From positions 1-64,000 of the forward strand of contig NZ_JBBUTH010000002.1 of NCBI RefSeq assembly GCF_038066595.1: 64,000 nucleotides of DNA. Reading direction: 5' to 3'. Below are positions 1 to 8,703 of this stretch, in pieces. Made by a program: the position numbers and the translations under genes. Position 1 is the stretch's first letter. Every line of letters starts with the position of its first letter. This DNA is from Pseudaquabacterium inlustre. GTDB taxonomy: Bacteria; Pseudomonadota; Gammaproteobacteria; Burkholderiales; Burkholderiaceae_C. The notes under the pieces are model-generated. The model was given only the letters and a program-made list of their open reading frames with translations. It was not told the origin of the DNA and did not search any database.

Positions 1-477
1 ATCAAGGTCGGCGAGGAAATCGAGATCGTCGGTATCCGCCCGACGGCCAAGACCACCTGCACCGGCGTGGAAATGTTCCGCAAGCTGCTGGACCAGGGCC
101 AGGCCGGCGACAACGTCGGTATCCTGCTGCGCGGCACGAAGCGCGAAGACGTCGAGCGCGGCCAGGTGCTGTGCAAGCCGGGTTCGGTGAAGCCGCACAC
201 GCACTTCACGGCCGAGATCTACGTGCTGAGCAAGGAAGAAGGCGGCCGTCACACGCCGTTCTTCAACAACTACCGTCCGCAGTTCTACTTCCGTACGACG
301 GACGTGACCGGCGCGGTGGAGCTGCCCAAGGACAAGGAAATGGTCATGCCTGGCGACAACGTCAGCATCACCGTGAAGCTGATCGCCCCGATCGCGATGG
401 AAGAAGGCCTGCGCTTCGCCATCCGTGAAGGCGGCCGCACCGTCGGCGCCGGCGTCGTGGCCAAGATCATCGAGTAA
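1..477 (+). CDS. tuf: Elongation factor Tu, 3' part (5' end outside window)
   Basis: This is the C-terminal part of EF-Tu, the GTPase that carries aminoacyl-tRNA to the ribosome. The reading frame is open from base 1 and ends with TAA at 475-477, giving about 158 codons of a protein usually near 395 aa, so the GTPase domain is outside the window. What remains is the end of domain 2 and domain 3, recognised from stretches such as FFNNYRPQFYFRTTDVTG and the ending GAGVVAKIIE. It lies 12 bp before rpsJ, the usual tuf-rpsJ junction at the start of the S10 cluster in betaproteobacteria. Confidence 0.98.
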   Translation: MKVGEEIEIVGIRPTAKTTCTGVEMFRKLLDQGQAGDNVGILLRGTKREDVERGQVLCKPGSVKPHTHFTAEIYVLSKEEGGRHTPFFNNYRPQFYFRTTDVTGAVELPKDKEMVMPGDNVSITVKLIAPIAMEEGLRFAIREGGRTVGAGVVAKIIE

Positions 478-489
478 TCGGGAGCGGAC

Positions 490-801
490 ATGTCCAAGCA
501 AAAGATCCGCATCCGACTGAAGGCCTTCGATTACAAGCTGATCGACCAGTCCGCGCTCGAGATCGTTGACACCGCCAAGCGCACCGGCGCCATCGTCAAG
601 GGCCCCGTGCCCCTGCCGACGCGCATGCAACGTTTCGACATCCTGCGTTCGCCGCACGTCAACAAGACCTCGCGCGACCAGTTCGAGATCCGCACGCACC
701 AGCGCCTGATGGACATCGTCGACCCCACCGACAAGACCGTGGACGCGCTGATGAAGCTCGACCTGCCGGCCGGTGTGGACGTCGAGATCAAGCTGCAGTA
801 A
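490..801 (+). CDS. rpsJ: 30S ribosomal protein S10
   Basis: S10 is a small-subunit protein of the 30S head and, as NusE, a partner of NusB in transcription antitermination. The product is 103 aa, the normal length. It starts MSKQKIRIRLKAFDYKLID and carries the conserved S10 segment around SPHVNKTSRDQFEIRTHQR. The ATG at 490 follows a GGGAG ribosome binding site at about 480-484. The gene lies 12 bp after tuf and is followed by an unusually long 190-bp gap before rplC, which holds its own promoter-like sequence. Confidence 0.98.
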   Translation: MSKQKIRIRLKAFDYKLIDQSALEIVDTAKRTGAIVKGPVPLPTRMQRFDILRSPHVNKTSRDQFEIRTHQRLMDIVDPTDKTVDALMKLDLPAGVDVEIKLQ

Positions 802-820
802 TCCAGCGTGCCCAGCGCGC

Positions 821-850
821 TTGCGGGTTTTCCTGCAAACGCGCTAGAAT
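821..850 (+). promoter_or_regulatory. Candidate sigma-70 promoter for rplC and the S10 cluster
   Basis: A -35-like TTGCGG (821-826) and a -10-like TAGAAT (845-850) are separated by 18 bp in the 190-bp gap between rpsJ and rplC. The position suggests that transcription of rplC onward can start here, after rpsJ. This is read by eye only; no start site is known. Confidence 0.5.
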
Positions 851-959
851 CGCCAGCTTTTGCGCCGAGCCCGAAAGGGTCCGGCGCTCGCGTGCTTCAC
901 AAGCCTGTGTGGCACGCATACCGCCCCCGGCCAATCGATGTCGGGTGTTTGAAACAGAG

Positions 960-979
960 GCCTCCCAATCGTTGGAGGC
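960..979 (+). promoter_or_regulatory. Leader hairpin directly upstream of rplC
   Basis: GCCTCC (960-965) and GGAGGC (974-979) form a 6-bp stem with an 8-nt loop. The stem ends just before the rplC ribosome binding region GGAGAAG at 981-987. It could affect rplC translation or be part of an r-protein feedback leader. In E. coli the L4-responsive leader lies before rpsJ, so the equivalent role here is inference. Confidence 0.4.
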
Positions 980-991
980 TGGAGAAGAGCC

Positions 992-1669
992 ATGACGACA
1001 GCCGCTGCAGGCTATCGCCTCGGTTTGCTGGGCCGCAAGGTCGGCATGATGCGCATCTTCACGGACGATGGCGATGCCATCCCCGTGACGGTGCTCGACG
1101 TGTCGAACAACCGCATCGCCCAGGTCAAGACTGAGGCCACCGACGGCTACAACGCCCTCCAGGTGGCGTTCGGTTCGCGCAAGGCATCGCGCGTGACCAA
1201 GCCGGAAGCCGGCCACCTCGCGAAGGCGGGTGTGGAAGCCGGTGAGATCCTCCAGGAATTCCGCGTGCCGGCCGATGTGGTCGGCCAGTACGCCGCTGGC
1301 GCCACCGTGCCGGTGACCCTGTTTGCCGTGGGCCAGAAGGTCGACGTGCAGGGCACCTCGATCGGTAAGGGCTTCACCGGCACCATCAAGCGCCACAACT
1401 TCGGCTCGCAGCGCGCGTCGCACGGTAACAGCCGTTCGCACAATGTGCCGGGTTCGATCTCGATGGCGCAGGATCCGGGCCGCGTGTTCCCGGGCAAGAA
1501 GATGTCCGGCCACCTCGGCGACGTGACCGTCACCACCCAGAACCTCGACGTCGTGCGCGTCGACGAAGCCCGCCAGCTGCTGCTGGTGCGTGGCGCCGTT
1601 CCGGGTGCCAAGACCGGCTTCGTCACCGTGCGTCCCGCGATCAAGGCCAAGGCGAAGGGAGCCCAGTGA
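992..1669 (+). CDS. rplC: 50S ribosomal protein L3
   Basis: L3 is a large-subunit assembly protein whose loop reaches toward the peptidyl transferase centre. The product is 225 aa, somewhat longer than the 209 aa of E. coli, with the conserved GLLGRKVGMMRIF near the N-terminus and the loop region RASHGNSRSHNVPGSI. The ATG at 992 follows GGAGAAG. The stop TGA shares one base with the ATG of rplD (TGATG), so translation of the two genes is probably coupled. Confidence 0.98.
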   Translation: MTTAAAGYRLGLLGRKVGMMRIFTDDGDAIPVTVLDVSNNRIAQVKTEATDGYNALQVAFGSRKASRVTKPEAGHLAKAGVEAGEILQEFRVPADVVGQYAAGATVPVTLFAVGQKVDVQGTSIGKGFTGTIKRHNFGSQRASHGNSRSHNVPGSISMAQDPGRVFPGKKMSGHLGDVTVTTQNLDVVRVDEARQLLLVRGAVPGAKTGFVTVRPAIKAKAKGAQ

Positions 1670-2289
1670 TGCAACTCGAGCTCCTGAACGAACAGGGCCA
1701 GGCCACCGCCAAGGTGGATGCTCCCGACACCGTGTTCGCGCGTGACTACAACGAAGCCCTGGTGCACCAGGTGGTCGTGGCCTACCAGGCCAACGCCCGC
1801 CAGGGTACCCGTGCCCAGCTGACCCGCGCCGAAGTTCACCACTCGACCAAGAAGCCGTTCCGCCAGAAGGGCACCGGCCGCGCTCGCGCCGGTATGACCT
1901 CGTCGCCGCTGTGGCGCGGGGGCGGTCGCATCTTCCCGAACAAGCCTGACGAGAACTTCTCGCAGAAGCTGAACAAGAAGATGTACCGCGCCGGCATGGC
2001 GTCGATCCTGTCGCAGCTGGCCCGTGACGGCCGTCTGGCCGTGGTGGATTCGATCTCGGTCGAAGCCCCCAAGACCAAGCTGCTGGCTGCCAAGTTCAAG
2101 GCCATGGGCCTGGACTCGGTGCTGGTCATCACTGACGCTGTCGATGACAACCTCGCGCTGGCCTCGCGCAACCTGGCCAACGTGCTGGTGGTCGAGCCGC
2201 GTTATGCCGATCCCCTGTCGCTGGTCTTCTACAAGAAGGTGCTGGTGACCAAGGCCGCGATCGAGCAGCTCAAGGAGATGTTCGCATGA
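1669..2289 (+). CDS. rplD: 50S ribosomal protein L4
   Basis: L4 is a large-subunit protein lining the exit tunnel; in enterobacteria it also represses its own operon. I place the start at ATG 1669, one base into the rplC stop codon, with AAGGGA upstream; an in-frame GTG at 1666 is less likely. The product is 206 aa and carries the conserved core KKPFRQKGTGRARAG, which belongs to the tunnel loop. Its stop overlaps the rplW start (ATGA). Confidence 0.97.
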   Translation: MQLELLNEQGQATAKVDAPDTVFARDYNEALVHQVVVAYQANARQGTRAQLTRAEVHHSTKKPFRQKGTGRARAGMTSSPLWRGGGRIFPNKPDENFSQKLNKKMYRAGMASILSQLARDGRLAVVDSISVEAPKTKLLAAKFKAMGLDSVLVITDAVDDNLALASRNLANVLVVEPRYADPLSLVFYKKVLVTKAAIEQLKEMFA

Positions 2290-2600
2290 CCGCTCCCAAG
2301 TTCGCCGAGGGCCGTCTGGCCCAGGTGCTGATCGCTCCGATCGTGTCCGAAAAGGCCACGAACGTTGCCGAGAAGCACAACCAGGTGCTCTTCAAGGTGC
2401 TGCGCGACGCCACCAAGCCCGAGATCAAGGCCGCTGTCGAGCTGCTGTTCAAGGTCGAAGTGGCTGGCGTGACCGTGGCCAACCAAAAGGGCAAGGTCAA
2501 GCGCTTCGGTGGCCGCATCGGCCGCCGCGACCACGCCAAGAAGGCGTATGTGTCGCTGAAGCCGGGCCAGGAGCTCAACTTCTCCGGGGAGGCTGCGTAA
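2286..2600 (+). CDS. rplW: 50S ribosomal protein L23
   Basis: L23 sits at the exit of the peptide tunnel and docks trigger factor and SRP. The product is 104 aa, close to the usual length, and contains IAPIVSEKAT near the N-terminus and the basic loop KGKVKRFGGRIGRR. The ATG at 2286 overlaps the rplD stop by 4 bp (ATGA), a sign of translational coupling. Confidence 0.97.
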   Translation: MTAPKFAEGRLAQVLIAPIVSEKATNVAEKHNQVLFKVLRDATKPEIKAAVELLFKVEVAGVTVANQKGKVKRFGGRIGRRDHAKKAYVSLKPGQELNFSGEAA

Positions 2601-2603
2601 GTC

Positions 2604-3428
2604 ATGGCCGTCGTCAAAGTCAAGCCCACTTCGCCCGGCCGCCGTGCCGTGGTCAAGGTGGTGCACAAGCACCTGCACAAGGGCGCGCCCGAGGCTTCGC
2701 TGCTCGAGCCGCAAAAGCAGAAGTCTGGTCGTAACAACAACGGCCATGTCACGATGCGTCACAAGGGTGGTGGCCACAAGCACCACTACCGCGTCGTCGA
2801 CTTCAAGCGCAACAAGGACGGCATCCCGGCGAAGGTCGAGCGCATCGAGTACGACCCGAACCGCACCGCCCACATCGCGCTGGTCTGCTACGCCGACGGC
2901 GAGCGCCGCTACGTGATCGCCCCGCGCGGTCTCGAAGTGGGCGCCACGCTGCTGAGCGGCGCCGAGGCCCCGATCAAGGCTGGCAATACGCTGCCCATCC
3001 GCAACATCCCCGTGGGTTCGACGATCCACTGCGTGGAGATGCTGCCGGGCAAGGGTGCTCAGATCGCCCGTTCGGCTGGCGCCAGCGTCACGCTGATGGC
3101 CCGCGAAGGCATCTACGCCCAGGTTCGCCTGCGCTCGGGTGAAGTGCGCAAGATCCACATCGACTGCCGCGCCACCATCGGCGAAGTGTCGAATGAGGAA
3201 CACAACCTGCGCCAGTACGGCAAGGCCGGTGCCATCCGCTGGAAGGGCATCCGCCCGACCGTGCGAGGCGTCGCGATGAACCCGGTGGACCACCCGCACG
3301 GTGGCGGCGAAGGCCGTACCGGCGAGGGTCGTGCCCAGGTGTCGCCGTGGAACACGCTGACCAAGGGCTATCGCACCCGCAACAACAAGCGCACGCAGGG
3401 CATGATCGTCTCGCGTCGCAAGAAGTAA
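2604..3428 (+). CDS. rplB: 50S ribosomal protein L2
   Basis: L2 binds 23S rRNA close to the peptidyl transferase centre and is needed for subunit joining. The product is 274 aa, the family norm, with the invariant C-terminal motif NPVDHPHGGGEGR that contains the histidine tied to peptidyl transfer. It starts at ATG 2604, 3 bp after rplW, inside the S10 operon. Confidence 0.98.
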   Translation: MAVVKVKPTSPGRRAVVKVVHKHLHKGAPEASLLEPQKQKSGRNNNGHVTMRHKGGGHKHHYRVVDFKRNKDGIPAKVERIEYDPNRTAHIALVCYADGERRYVIAPRGLEVGATLLSGAEAPIKAGNTLPIRNIPVGSTIHCVEMLPGKGAQIARSAGASVTLMAREGIYAQVRLRSGEVRKIHIDCRATIGEVSNEEHNLRQYGKAGAIRWKGIRPTVRGVAMNPVDHPHGGGEGRTGEGRAQVSPWNTLTKGYRTRNNKRTQGMIVSRRKK

Positions 3429-3440
3429 GGGGCACTGAAC

Positions 3441-3716
3441 ATGACTCGTTCGCTCAAGAAGGGTCCGTTCGTGGACCACCACCTGCTGGCCAAGGCCGAG
3501 AAGGCCGTGGCCACCAAGGACAAGAAGCCGATCAAGACCTGGTCGCGTCGCTCGACGATCCTGCCCGATTTCATCGGTCTGACGATCGCCGTGCACAACG
3601 GCAAGCAACACGTGCCCGTGTACGTGACCGACCAGATGGTCGGCCACAAGCTCGGCGAGTTCGCCCTGACCCGCACGTTCAAGGGTCACCCGGCGGACAA
3701 GAAGGCCAAGAAGTAA
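3441..3716 (+). CDS. rpsS: 30S ribosomal protein S19
   Basis: S19 is a protein of the 30S head that works in a complex with S13 near the A site. The product is 91 aa and shows the family signature beginning MTRSLKKGPFVDHHLL, with WSRRSTILPDFIG in the middle. It lies 12 bp after rplB with a GGGG-rich ribosome binding site. Confidence 0.98.
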   Translation: MTRSLKKGPFVDHHLLAKAEKAVATKDKKPIKTWSRRSTILPDFIGLTIAVHNGKQHVPVYVTDQMVGHKLGEFALTRTFKGHPADKKAKK

Positions 3717-3729
3717 GGGAGTCACGACG

Positions 3730-4059
3730 ATGGAAACGAAAGCAGTCGTTCGTGGCGTTCGCCTCTCCGTGGACAAGGGTCGCCTCGTGGCCGACCTGAT
3801 CCGTGGCAAGAAGGTGGACCAGGCCCTGAACATCCTGACCTTCACGCAGAAGAAGGCCGCCGGCATCGTGAAGAAGGCTCTGGAGTCGGCCATCGCCAAC
3901 GCCGAGCACAACGACGGTGCCGACATCGACGAACTGAAGGTCAAGACCATCTACGTCGAGCAGGGTGCCACGCTCAAGCGCTTCGCCGCCCGTGCGAAGG
4001 GCCGCGGTAACCGCATCAGCAAGCCCACCTGTCACATCTACGTGACGGTCGGCAACTGA
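3730..4059 (+). CDS. rplV: 50S ribosomal protein L22
   Basis: L22 contacts all 23S rRNA domains and its beta-hairpin lines the exit tunnel, where it affects macrolide sensitivity. The product is 109 aa with the conserved end RAKGRGNRISKPTCHIYVTV. It starts at ATG 3730 after AGGGAG, 13 bp downstream of rpsS. Confidence 0.97.
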   Translation: METKAVVRGVRLSVDKGRLVADLIRGKKVDQALNILTFTQKKAAGIVKKALESAIANAEHNDGADIDELKVKTIYVEQGATLKRFAARAKGRGNRISKPTCHIYVTVGN

Positions 4060-4076
4060 AAGGCTGAGGGAAGAAC

Positions 4077-4895
<819 letters not shown>

Positions 4896-4907
4896 GGAGT
4901 TGAGAAC

Positions 4908-5324
4908 ATGCTGCAACCAGCACGTCGCAAGTACCGCAAGGAACAGAAGGGCCGCAACACCGGCGTCGCCACCCGTGGCGCCAACGTGTCGTTCGGTGAC
5001 TTCGGCCTGAAGGCCACCGAGCGCGGCCGCATCACGGCCCGCCAGATCGAAGCCGCCCGTCGTGCCATCTCGCGCCACATCAAGCGCGGTGGCCGTATCT
5101 TCATCCGCATCTTCCCCGACAAGCCGATCTCGCAGAAGCCGGCCGAAGTCCGTATGGGCAACGGCAAGGGCAACCCCGAGTACTACGTGGCCGAGATCGT
5201 GCCGGGCAAGGTGCTGTACGAGATCAACGGCGTCCCCGAAGCGCTGGCCCGCGAGGCCTTCACGCTGGCCGCTGCCAAGCTGCCGCTGCGCTGCACCTTC
5301 GTCGCGCGCCACGTCGGCACGTGA
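4908..5324 (+). CDS. rplP: 50S ribosomal protein L16
   Basis: L16 binds near the A and P site tRNAs and helps organise the peptidyl transferase centre. The product is 138 aa, beginning MLQPARRKYRKEQKGRNTG, with the conserved GRIFIRIFPDKPIS. The ATG at 4908 follows AAGGAG. It is followed directly by rpmC, as in most bacteria. Confidence 0.97.
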   Translation: MLQPARRKYRKEQKGRNTGVATRGANVSFGDFGLKATERGRITARQIEAARRAISRHIKRGGRIFIRIFPDKPISQKPAEVRMGNGKGNPEYYVAEIVPGKVLYEINGVPEALAREAFTLAAAKLPLRCTFVARHVGT

Positions 5325-5338
5325 TCACGGAGACCACC

Positions 5339-5542
5339 ATGACCAAAGCATCCGATCTCCGCGCGAAGGACGTCGCCGGCCTCGAGAAGGAGGTCACCGA
5401 CCTCCTGAAGGCCCACTTCGGCCTGCGCATGCAGAAGGGTACCCAACAGCTGAACAACACGTCTCAGCTGGGCAAGACCCGTCGTGACATCGCGCGCGCC
5501 AAGACCATCCTGGCCGAGAAGAAGAAGGGAGCCGCCAAGTGA
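5339..5542 (+). CDS. rpmC: 50S ribosomal protein L29
   Basis: L29 is a small protein at the peptide tunnel exit. The open frame extends upstream to a GTG at 5321 that overlaps the rplP stop, but I choose ATG 5339. It follows CGGAGA and gives the normal 67-aa product (MTKASDLRAKDVAGLEKEV...). The frame contains the typical FGLRMQKGTQQLNNTSQLG. Its stop overlaps the GTG of rpsQ. Confidence 0.95.
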   Translation: MTKASDLRAKDVAGLEKEVTDLLKAHFGLRMQKGTQQLNNTSQLGKTRRDIARAKTILAEKKKGAAK

Positions 5543-5805
5543 GCGAAGCCCAGAAGAACACGCGCACCCTCATCGGTCGCGTTGTCAGCGACAAGCGCGC
5601 CAAGACCGTCACCGTCCTGGTCGAGAGCCGTGTCAAGCACGAGCTCTACGGCAAGATCGTCGGCCAGTCGCGCAAGTACCACGCGCATGACGAGAACGGC
5701 GAATACAAGATGGGTGACACCGTCGAGATCGCCGAGAGCCGTCCGCTGAGCAAGACCAAGAACTGGACGGTGACCCGTCTGGTGGCCAAGGCTGGCCTGG
5801 TCTAA
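5539..5805 (+). CDS. rpsQ: 30S ribosomal protein S17
   Basis: S17 is a primary 16S rRNA binding protein of the 30S body. The product is 88 aa, with the OB-fold segment TLIGRVVSDKRAKTVTVLVE and the C-terminal SRPLSKTKNWTVTRLV. It starts with GTG at 5539, overlapping the rpmC stop by 4 bp. It is the last gene of the S10 part of the cluster; a 119-bp gap follows before the peroxiredoxin gene. Confidence 0.96.
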   Translation: MSEAQKNTRTLIGRVVSDKRAKTVTVLVESRVKHELYGKIVGQSRKYHAHDENGEYKMGDTVEIAESRPLSKTKNWTVTRLVAKAGLV

Positions 5806-5924
5806 GCCGTAAACGGTGCGGGGGCTTCGCCTCCGCCCGGAGGCCTGAACGGCCGGAACGCTGGGATACTGGCGCTCCGGCCGTCGTCGTTTGGCGATGG
5901 CCTTTCTCATTCCAGGAGACACCG

Positions 5925-6440
5925 ATGATCCAAGTTGGCGACAAGCTGCCTGCCGGCACCCTGTTCGAGTTTGTGGAAGTCGAGGGCGAGGGCTGCTCGA
6001 TCGGTCCCAACCCGTTTGACATCGCCAAGGCCACGGCCGGCAAGACCATCGCGCTGTTCGCGCTGCCGGGCGCCTTCACGCCCACCTGTTCGGCCAAGCA
6101 TGTGCCGGGTTACGTGGAGCAGGCCGACGCGCTGCGTGCCGCGGGCGTCGACGAGATCTGGTGCGTCAGCGTCAACGATGCGTTCGTGATGGGTGCCTGG
6201 GGCCGCGAGCAGCAGACGGCAGGCAAGGTGCGCATGATGGCCGATGGCAGTGCCGATTTCGCCCGCGCCACCGGTCTCACGCTGGACCTGGCCGCACGCG
6301 GCCTGGGCCTGCGCAGCAACCGCTATTCGATGCTGGTCGTCGATGGTGTGGTCAAGACGCTGAACGTCGAGGGCCCCGGCAAGTTCGAGGTGTCGGACGC
6401 AGCCACCCTGCTGGCCCAGGCCCGGCAGCTCAAGGGCTGA
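5925..6440 (+). CDS. Peroxiredoxin of the Prx5 / type II family
   Basis: This is a thiol peroxidase that reduces hydrogen peroxide or organic peroxides with a cysteine. The 171-aa product has the Prx5 layout: the peroxidatic cysteine C55 in PGAFTPTCSAKHVPGY, then VDEIWCVSVNDAFVMGAW. The second cysteine C80 (and C24) could be resolving residues or simply structural. It lies between rpsQ and rplN, where most bacteria have no gene, in the same direction as the ribosomal genes. It has its own 119-bp upstream gap and is followed by a strong promoter for rplN. The ATG at 5925 follows CAGGAGA. Confidence 0.93.
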   Translation: MIQVGDKLPAGTLFEFVEVEGEGCSIGPNPFDIAKATAGKTIALFALPGAFTPTCSAKHVPGYVEQADALRAAGVDEIWCVSVNDAFVMGAWGREQQTAGKVRMMADGSADFARATGLTLDLAARGLGLRSNRYSMLVVDGVVKTLNVEGPGKFEVSDAATLLAQARQLKG

Positions 6441-6470
6441 GCGGTCTCGCGCCAGCCCGAAAGAAGAATT

Positions 6471-6497
6471 GCAATGGCCGCTTGACACGGCCATTGC
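6471..6497 (+). promoter_or_regulatory. Palindrome overlapping the -35 box of the rplN promoter
   Basis: GCAATGGCC (6471-6479) and GGCCATTGC (6489-6497) are perfect 9-bp inverted arms around the 9-nt GCTTGACAC. The -35 element TTGACA sits inside the loop. There is no T-run, so it is a poor terminator and a better candidate for an operator or an attenuating structure. Confidence 0.45.
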
Positions 6498-6511
6498 TGC
6501 GCTGCCATAAT
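6482..6511 (+). promoter_or_regulatory. Strong sigma-70-type promoter before rplN (spc operon)
   Basis: A consensus -35 TTGACA (6482-6487) and CATAAT (6506-6511) are spaced by 18 bp, about 170 bp upstream of rplN. It separates the spc-type genes from the peroxiredoxin gene and probably drives rplN through secY. Confidence 0.65.
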
Positions 6512-6681
6512 CCGCAGCTTCGCCGCTTGGTGTGCCGTGCGTATTCGCGTATCGGGGCCCAGGCGGATCCGCCCAACCAAAGCCTGCGGGTGCTTCTGCA
6601 GGTGATGACGGGCCCAAGACTGATCTGCTTGCCGAAGGCGCGCCAAGTGCCAGGGGTTTGCGGATCAAGTTGGGGACACAC

Positions 6682-7050
6682 ATGATCCAAATGCAATCGC
6701 GACTCGACGTCGCTGACAACACGGGCGCGAAGTCCGTCATGTGCATCAAGGTGCTCGGTGGTTCCAAGCGCCGTTATGCCGGCATCGGCGACATCATCAA
6801 GGTGTCGATCAAGGAAGCCGCTCCGCGTGGCCGCGTCAAGAAGGGCGAGGTCTATAGCGCAGTGGTGGTGCGTACCGCCAAGGGTGTGCGCCGCCAGGAT
6901 GGCTCGCTGATCAAGTTCGACGGCAATGCCGCCGTGCTGCTGAACGGCAAGCTCGAGCCGATCGGCACCCGCATCTTCGGCCCGGTGACGCGTGAACTGC
7001 GTACCGAGCGCTTCATGAAGATCGTGTCGCTGGCACCTGAAGTGCTGTAA
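6682..7050 (+). CDS. rplN: 50S ribosomal protein L14
   Basis: L14 is a large-subunit protein that forms inter-subunit bridges and binds the RsfS silencing factor. The frame is open far upstream, but the normal start is ATG 6682 (MIQMQSRLDVADNTGAKSV). This gives 122 aa, matching the family, and follows GGGGACA. The conserved GDIIKVSIKEAAPRGRVKKG is present. It is the first gene after the strong promoter at 6482-6511. Confidence 0.97.
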   Translation: MIQMQSRLDVADNTGAKSVMCIKVLGGSKRRYAGIGDIIKVSIKEAAPRGRVKKGEVYSAVVVRTAKGVRRQDGSLIKFDGNAAVLLNGKLEPIGTRIFGPVTRELRTERFMKIVSLAPEVL

Positions 7051-7077
7051 CGCGCGCAGGTCAAAGGACTTCAAGCC

Positions 7078-7395
7078 ATGAACAAGATTCGCAAGGGCGA
7101 CCAGGTCATCGTGACCACGGGTCGCGACAAGGGCAAGCGCGGCACCGTGACGCTGCGCGTCGACGAGGAAAAGATCGTCGTCGAGGGTGTCAACGTGGTG
7201 AAGAAGCACGTCAAGCCCAACCCCATGAAGGGCACGACGGGCGGTGTGGTCGACAAGACCATGCCCATTCACCAATCCAACGTCGCGATCTTCAACCCGG
7301 CCACTGGCAAGGGTGATCGCGTGGGCATCAAGGTGCTGGCCGACGGCAAGAAGGTCCGCGTCTTCAAGTCCAGCGGCGAAGAGATCAAGGCGTAA
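7078..7395 (+). CDS. rplX: 50S ribosomal protein L24
   Basis: L24 is an early assembly protein of the 50S subunit with a KOW motif near the N-terminus (MNKIRKGDQVIVTTGRDKGKRG). The product is 105 aa. It contains VEGVNVVKKHVKPNP, which is typical of the family. It starts at ATG 7078 after AAAGGA, 27 bp after rplN. Confidence 0.97.
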   Translation: MNKIRKGDQVIVTTGRDKGKRGTVTLRVDEEKIVVEGVNVVKKHVKPNPMKGTTGGVVDKTMPIHQSNVAIFNPATGKGDRVGIKVLADGKKVRVFKSSGEEIKA

Positions 7396-7406
7396 CGAGG
7401 TTCCTC

Positions 7407-7946
7407 ATGGCTCGTCTGCAACAGTTTTACCGCGAGAAGGTCGTTCCTGACCTGACCGCCAAGTTCGGCTACAAGTCGGTGATGGAAGTCCCGCGCCTGA
7501 CCAAGATCACGCTCAACATGGGTGTGAGCGAGGCGGTGGCTGACAAGAAGGTCATGGATCACGCCGTTGGCGACCTGACCAAGATCGCCGGCCAGAAGCC
7601 GGTGGTGACCAAGAGCCGCAAGGCCATCGCGGGCTTCAAGATCCGCGAGAACCTGCCCATCGGCTGCATGGTGACCCTGCGCGGTGTGCGCATGTTCGAG
7701 TTTCTCGACCGCTTCGTCACCATCGCGCTGCCGCGCGTGCGTGACTTCCGCGGCATCTCGGGTCGTTCGTTCGATGGCCGCGGCAACTACAACGTCGGCG
7801 TCAAGGAACAGATCATCTTCCCCGAGATCGAGTACGACAAGATCGACGCGCTGCGTGGCCTGAACATCAGCTTCACCACCACCGCCAAGACCGACGAAGA
7901 GTGCAAGGCGCTGCTGGCTGCCTTCCGCTTCCCGTTCAAGAACTGA
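7407..7946 (+). CDS. rplE: 50S ribosomal protein L5
   Basis: L5 forms the central protuberance with L18 and 5S rRNA. The product is 179 aa, the usual length, with ITLNMGVSEAVADKK, KSRKAIAGFKIRENLPIGC and SGRSFDGRGNYNVGVKEQ. The ATG at 7407 lies 11 bp after rplX. The order rplX-rplE-rpsN is the standard spc order. Confidence 0.98.
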   Translation: MARLQQFYREKVVPDLTAKFGYKSVMEVPRLTKITLNMGVSEAVADKKVMDHAVGDLTKIAGQKPVVTKSRKAIAGFKIRENLPIGCMVTLRGVRMFEFLDRFVTIALPRVRDFRGISGRSFDGRGNYNVGVKEQIIFPEIEYDKIDALRGLNISFTTTAKTDEECKALLAAFRFPFKN

Positions 7947-7954
7947 GGTGCTTT

Positions 7955-8260
7955 GTGGCCAAACTTTCCCTCAAGCAGCGTGAAGAAAAGCGCGAGAAGC
8001 TGGTCGCCAAGTACGCGAAGAAGTACGCCGAGCTGAAGGCCATCATCGCCGACAGCAAGAAGTCGGACGAGGAACGTTACCTCGCCCGCCTGGAGCTGCA
8101 GAAGCTGCCCCGCAACGCCAACCCGACCCGTCTGCGCAATCGCTGCGAACTGACTGGTCGTCCCAACGGCGTGTTCCGTACGTTCGGCCTGGGCCGCATG
8201 AAGATCCGTGAGCTCGCCTTCAAGGGCGACATCCCGGGCGTGACCAAGGCCAGCTGGTAA
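7955..8260 (+). CDS. rpsN: 30S ribosomal protein S14 (zinc-free form)
   Basis: S14 is a late-assembling protein of the 30S head. I choose GTG 7955, which follows GAGGTG, and not upstream in-frame codons that would reach into rplE. This gives 101 aa, the size of the long zinc-independent class. The C-terminal half has NRCELTGRPNGVFRTFGLGR, and no CxxC pairs are present, consistent with the zinc-free form. Confidence 0.96.
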   Translation: MAKLSLKQREEKREKLVAKYAKKYAELKAIIADSKKSDEERYLARLELQKLPRNANPTRLRNRCELTGRPNGVFRTFGLGRMKIRELAFKGDIPGVTKASW

Positions 8261-8287
8261 GCGCGGGCACGAGCAGGAGATATCGCA

Positions 8288-8683
8288 ATGAGCATGAGTG
8301 ATCCGATCGCCGACATGCTGACGCGCATCCGCAATGCGCAGATGGTGCAGAAGGCTGTCGTCGTGATGCCCTCGTCGAAGCTGAAGGTGGCAATCGCCCA
8401 AGTCCTGAAGGACGAGGGCTACATCGACGGTTTCAAGATCAACGCCGACGGTGGCAAGAGCGAGCTGGAAGTGGCGCTGAAGTACTACGCCGGCCGTCCC
8501 GTCATCGAGCGCATCGAGCGCGTCAGCCGTCCCGGCCTGCGCATCTACAAGGGCCGCGACGAGATTCCCCAGGTCATGAACGGCCTGGGCGTGGCCATCG
8601 TCACCACGCCGAAGGGCGTGATGACCGACCGCAAGGCGCGCCAGTCGGGCGTCGGCGGTGAAGTCCTGTGCTACGTGGCCTGA
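8288..8683 (+). CDS. rpsH: 30S ribosomal protein S8
   Basis: S8 is a primary 16S rRNA binding protein; in E. coli it represses the spc operon. The product is 131 aa, beginning MSMSDPIADMLTRIRNAQ, with the C-terminal GVGGEVLCYV typical of the family. An alternative start is the second Met at 8294. The gene lies 27 bp after rpsN with AGGAGA upstream. Confidence 0.97.
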   Translation: MSMSDPIADMLTRIRNAQMVQKAVVVMPSSKLKVAIAQVLKDEGYIDGFKINADGGKSELEVALKYYAGRPVIERIERVSRPGLRIYKGRDEIPQVMNGLGVAIVTTPKGVMTDRKARQSGVGGEVLCYVA

Positions 8684-8703
8684 CGGACGAAGGAGAGGCA
8701 ACA

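Noticed and set aside
788..3950. Long minus-strand frames opposite the ribosomal genes
   Set aside because: They are antisense shadows of highly expressed GC-rich genes.
6532..6681. Upstream extension of the rplN frame
   Set aside because: It contains the leader of the promoter at 6482-6511; L14 has its normal length from 6682.
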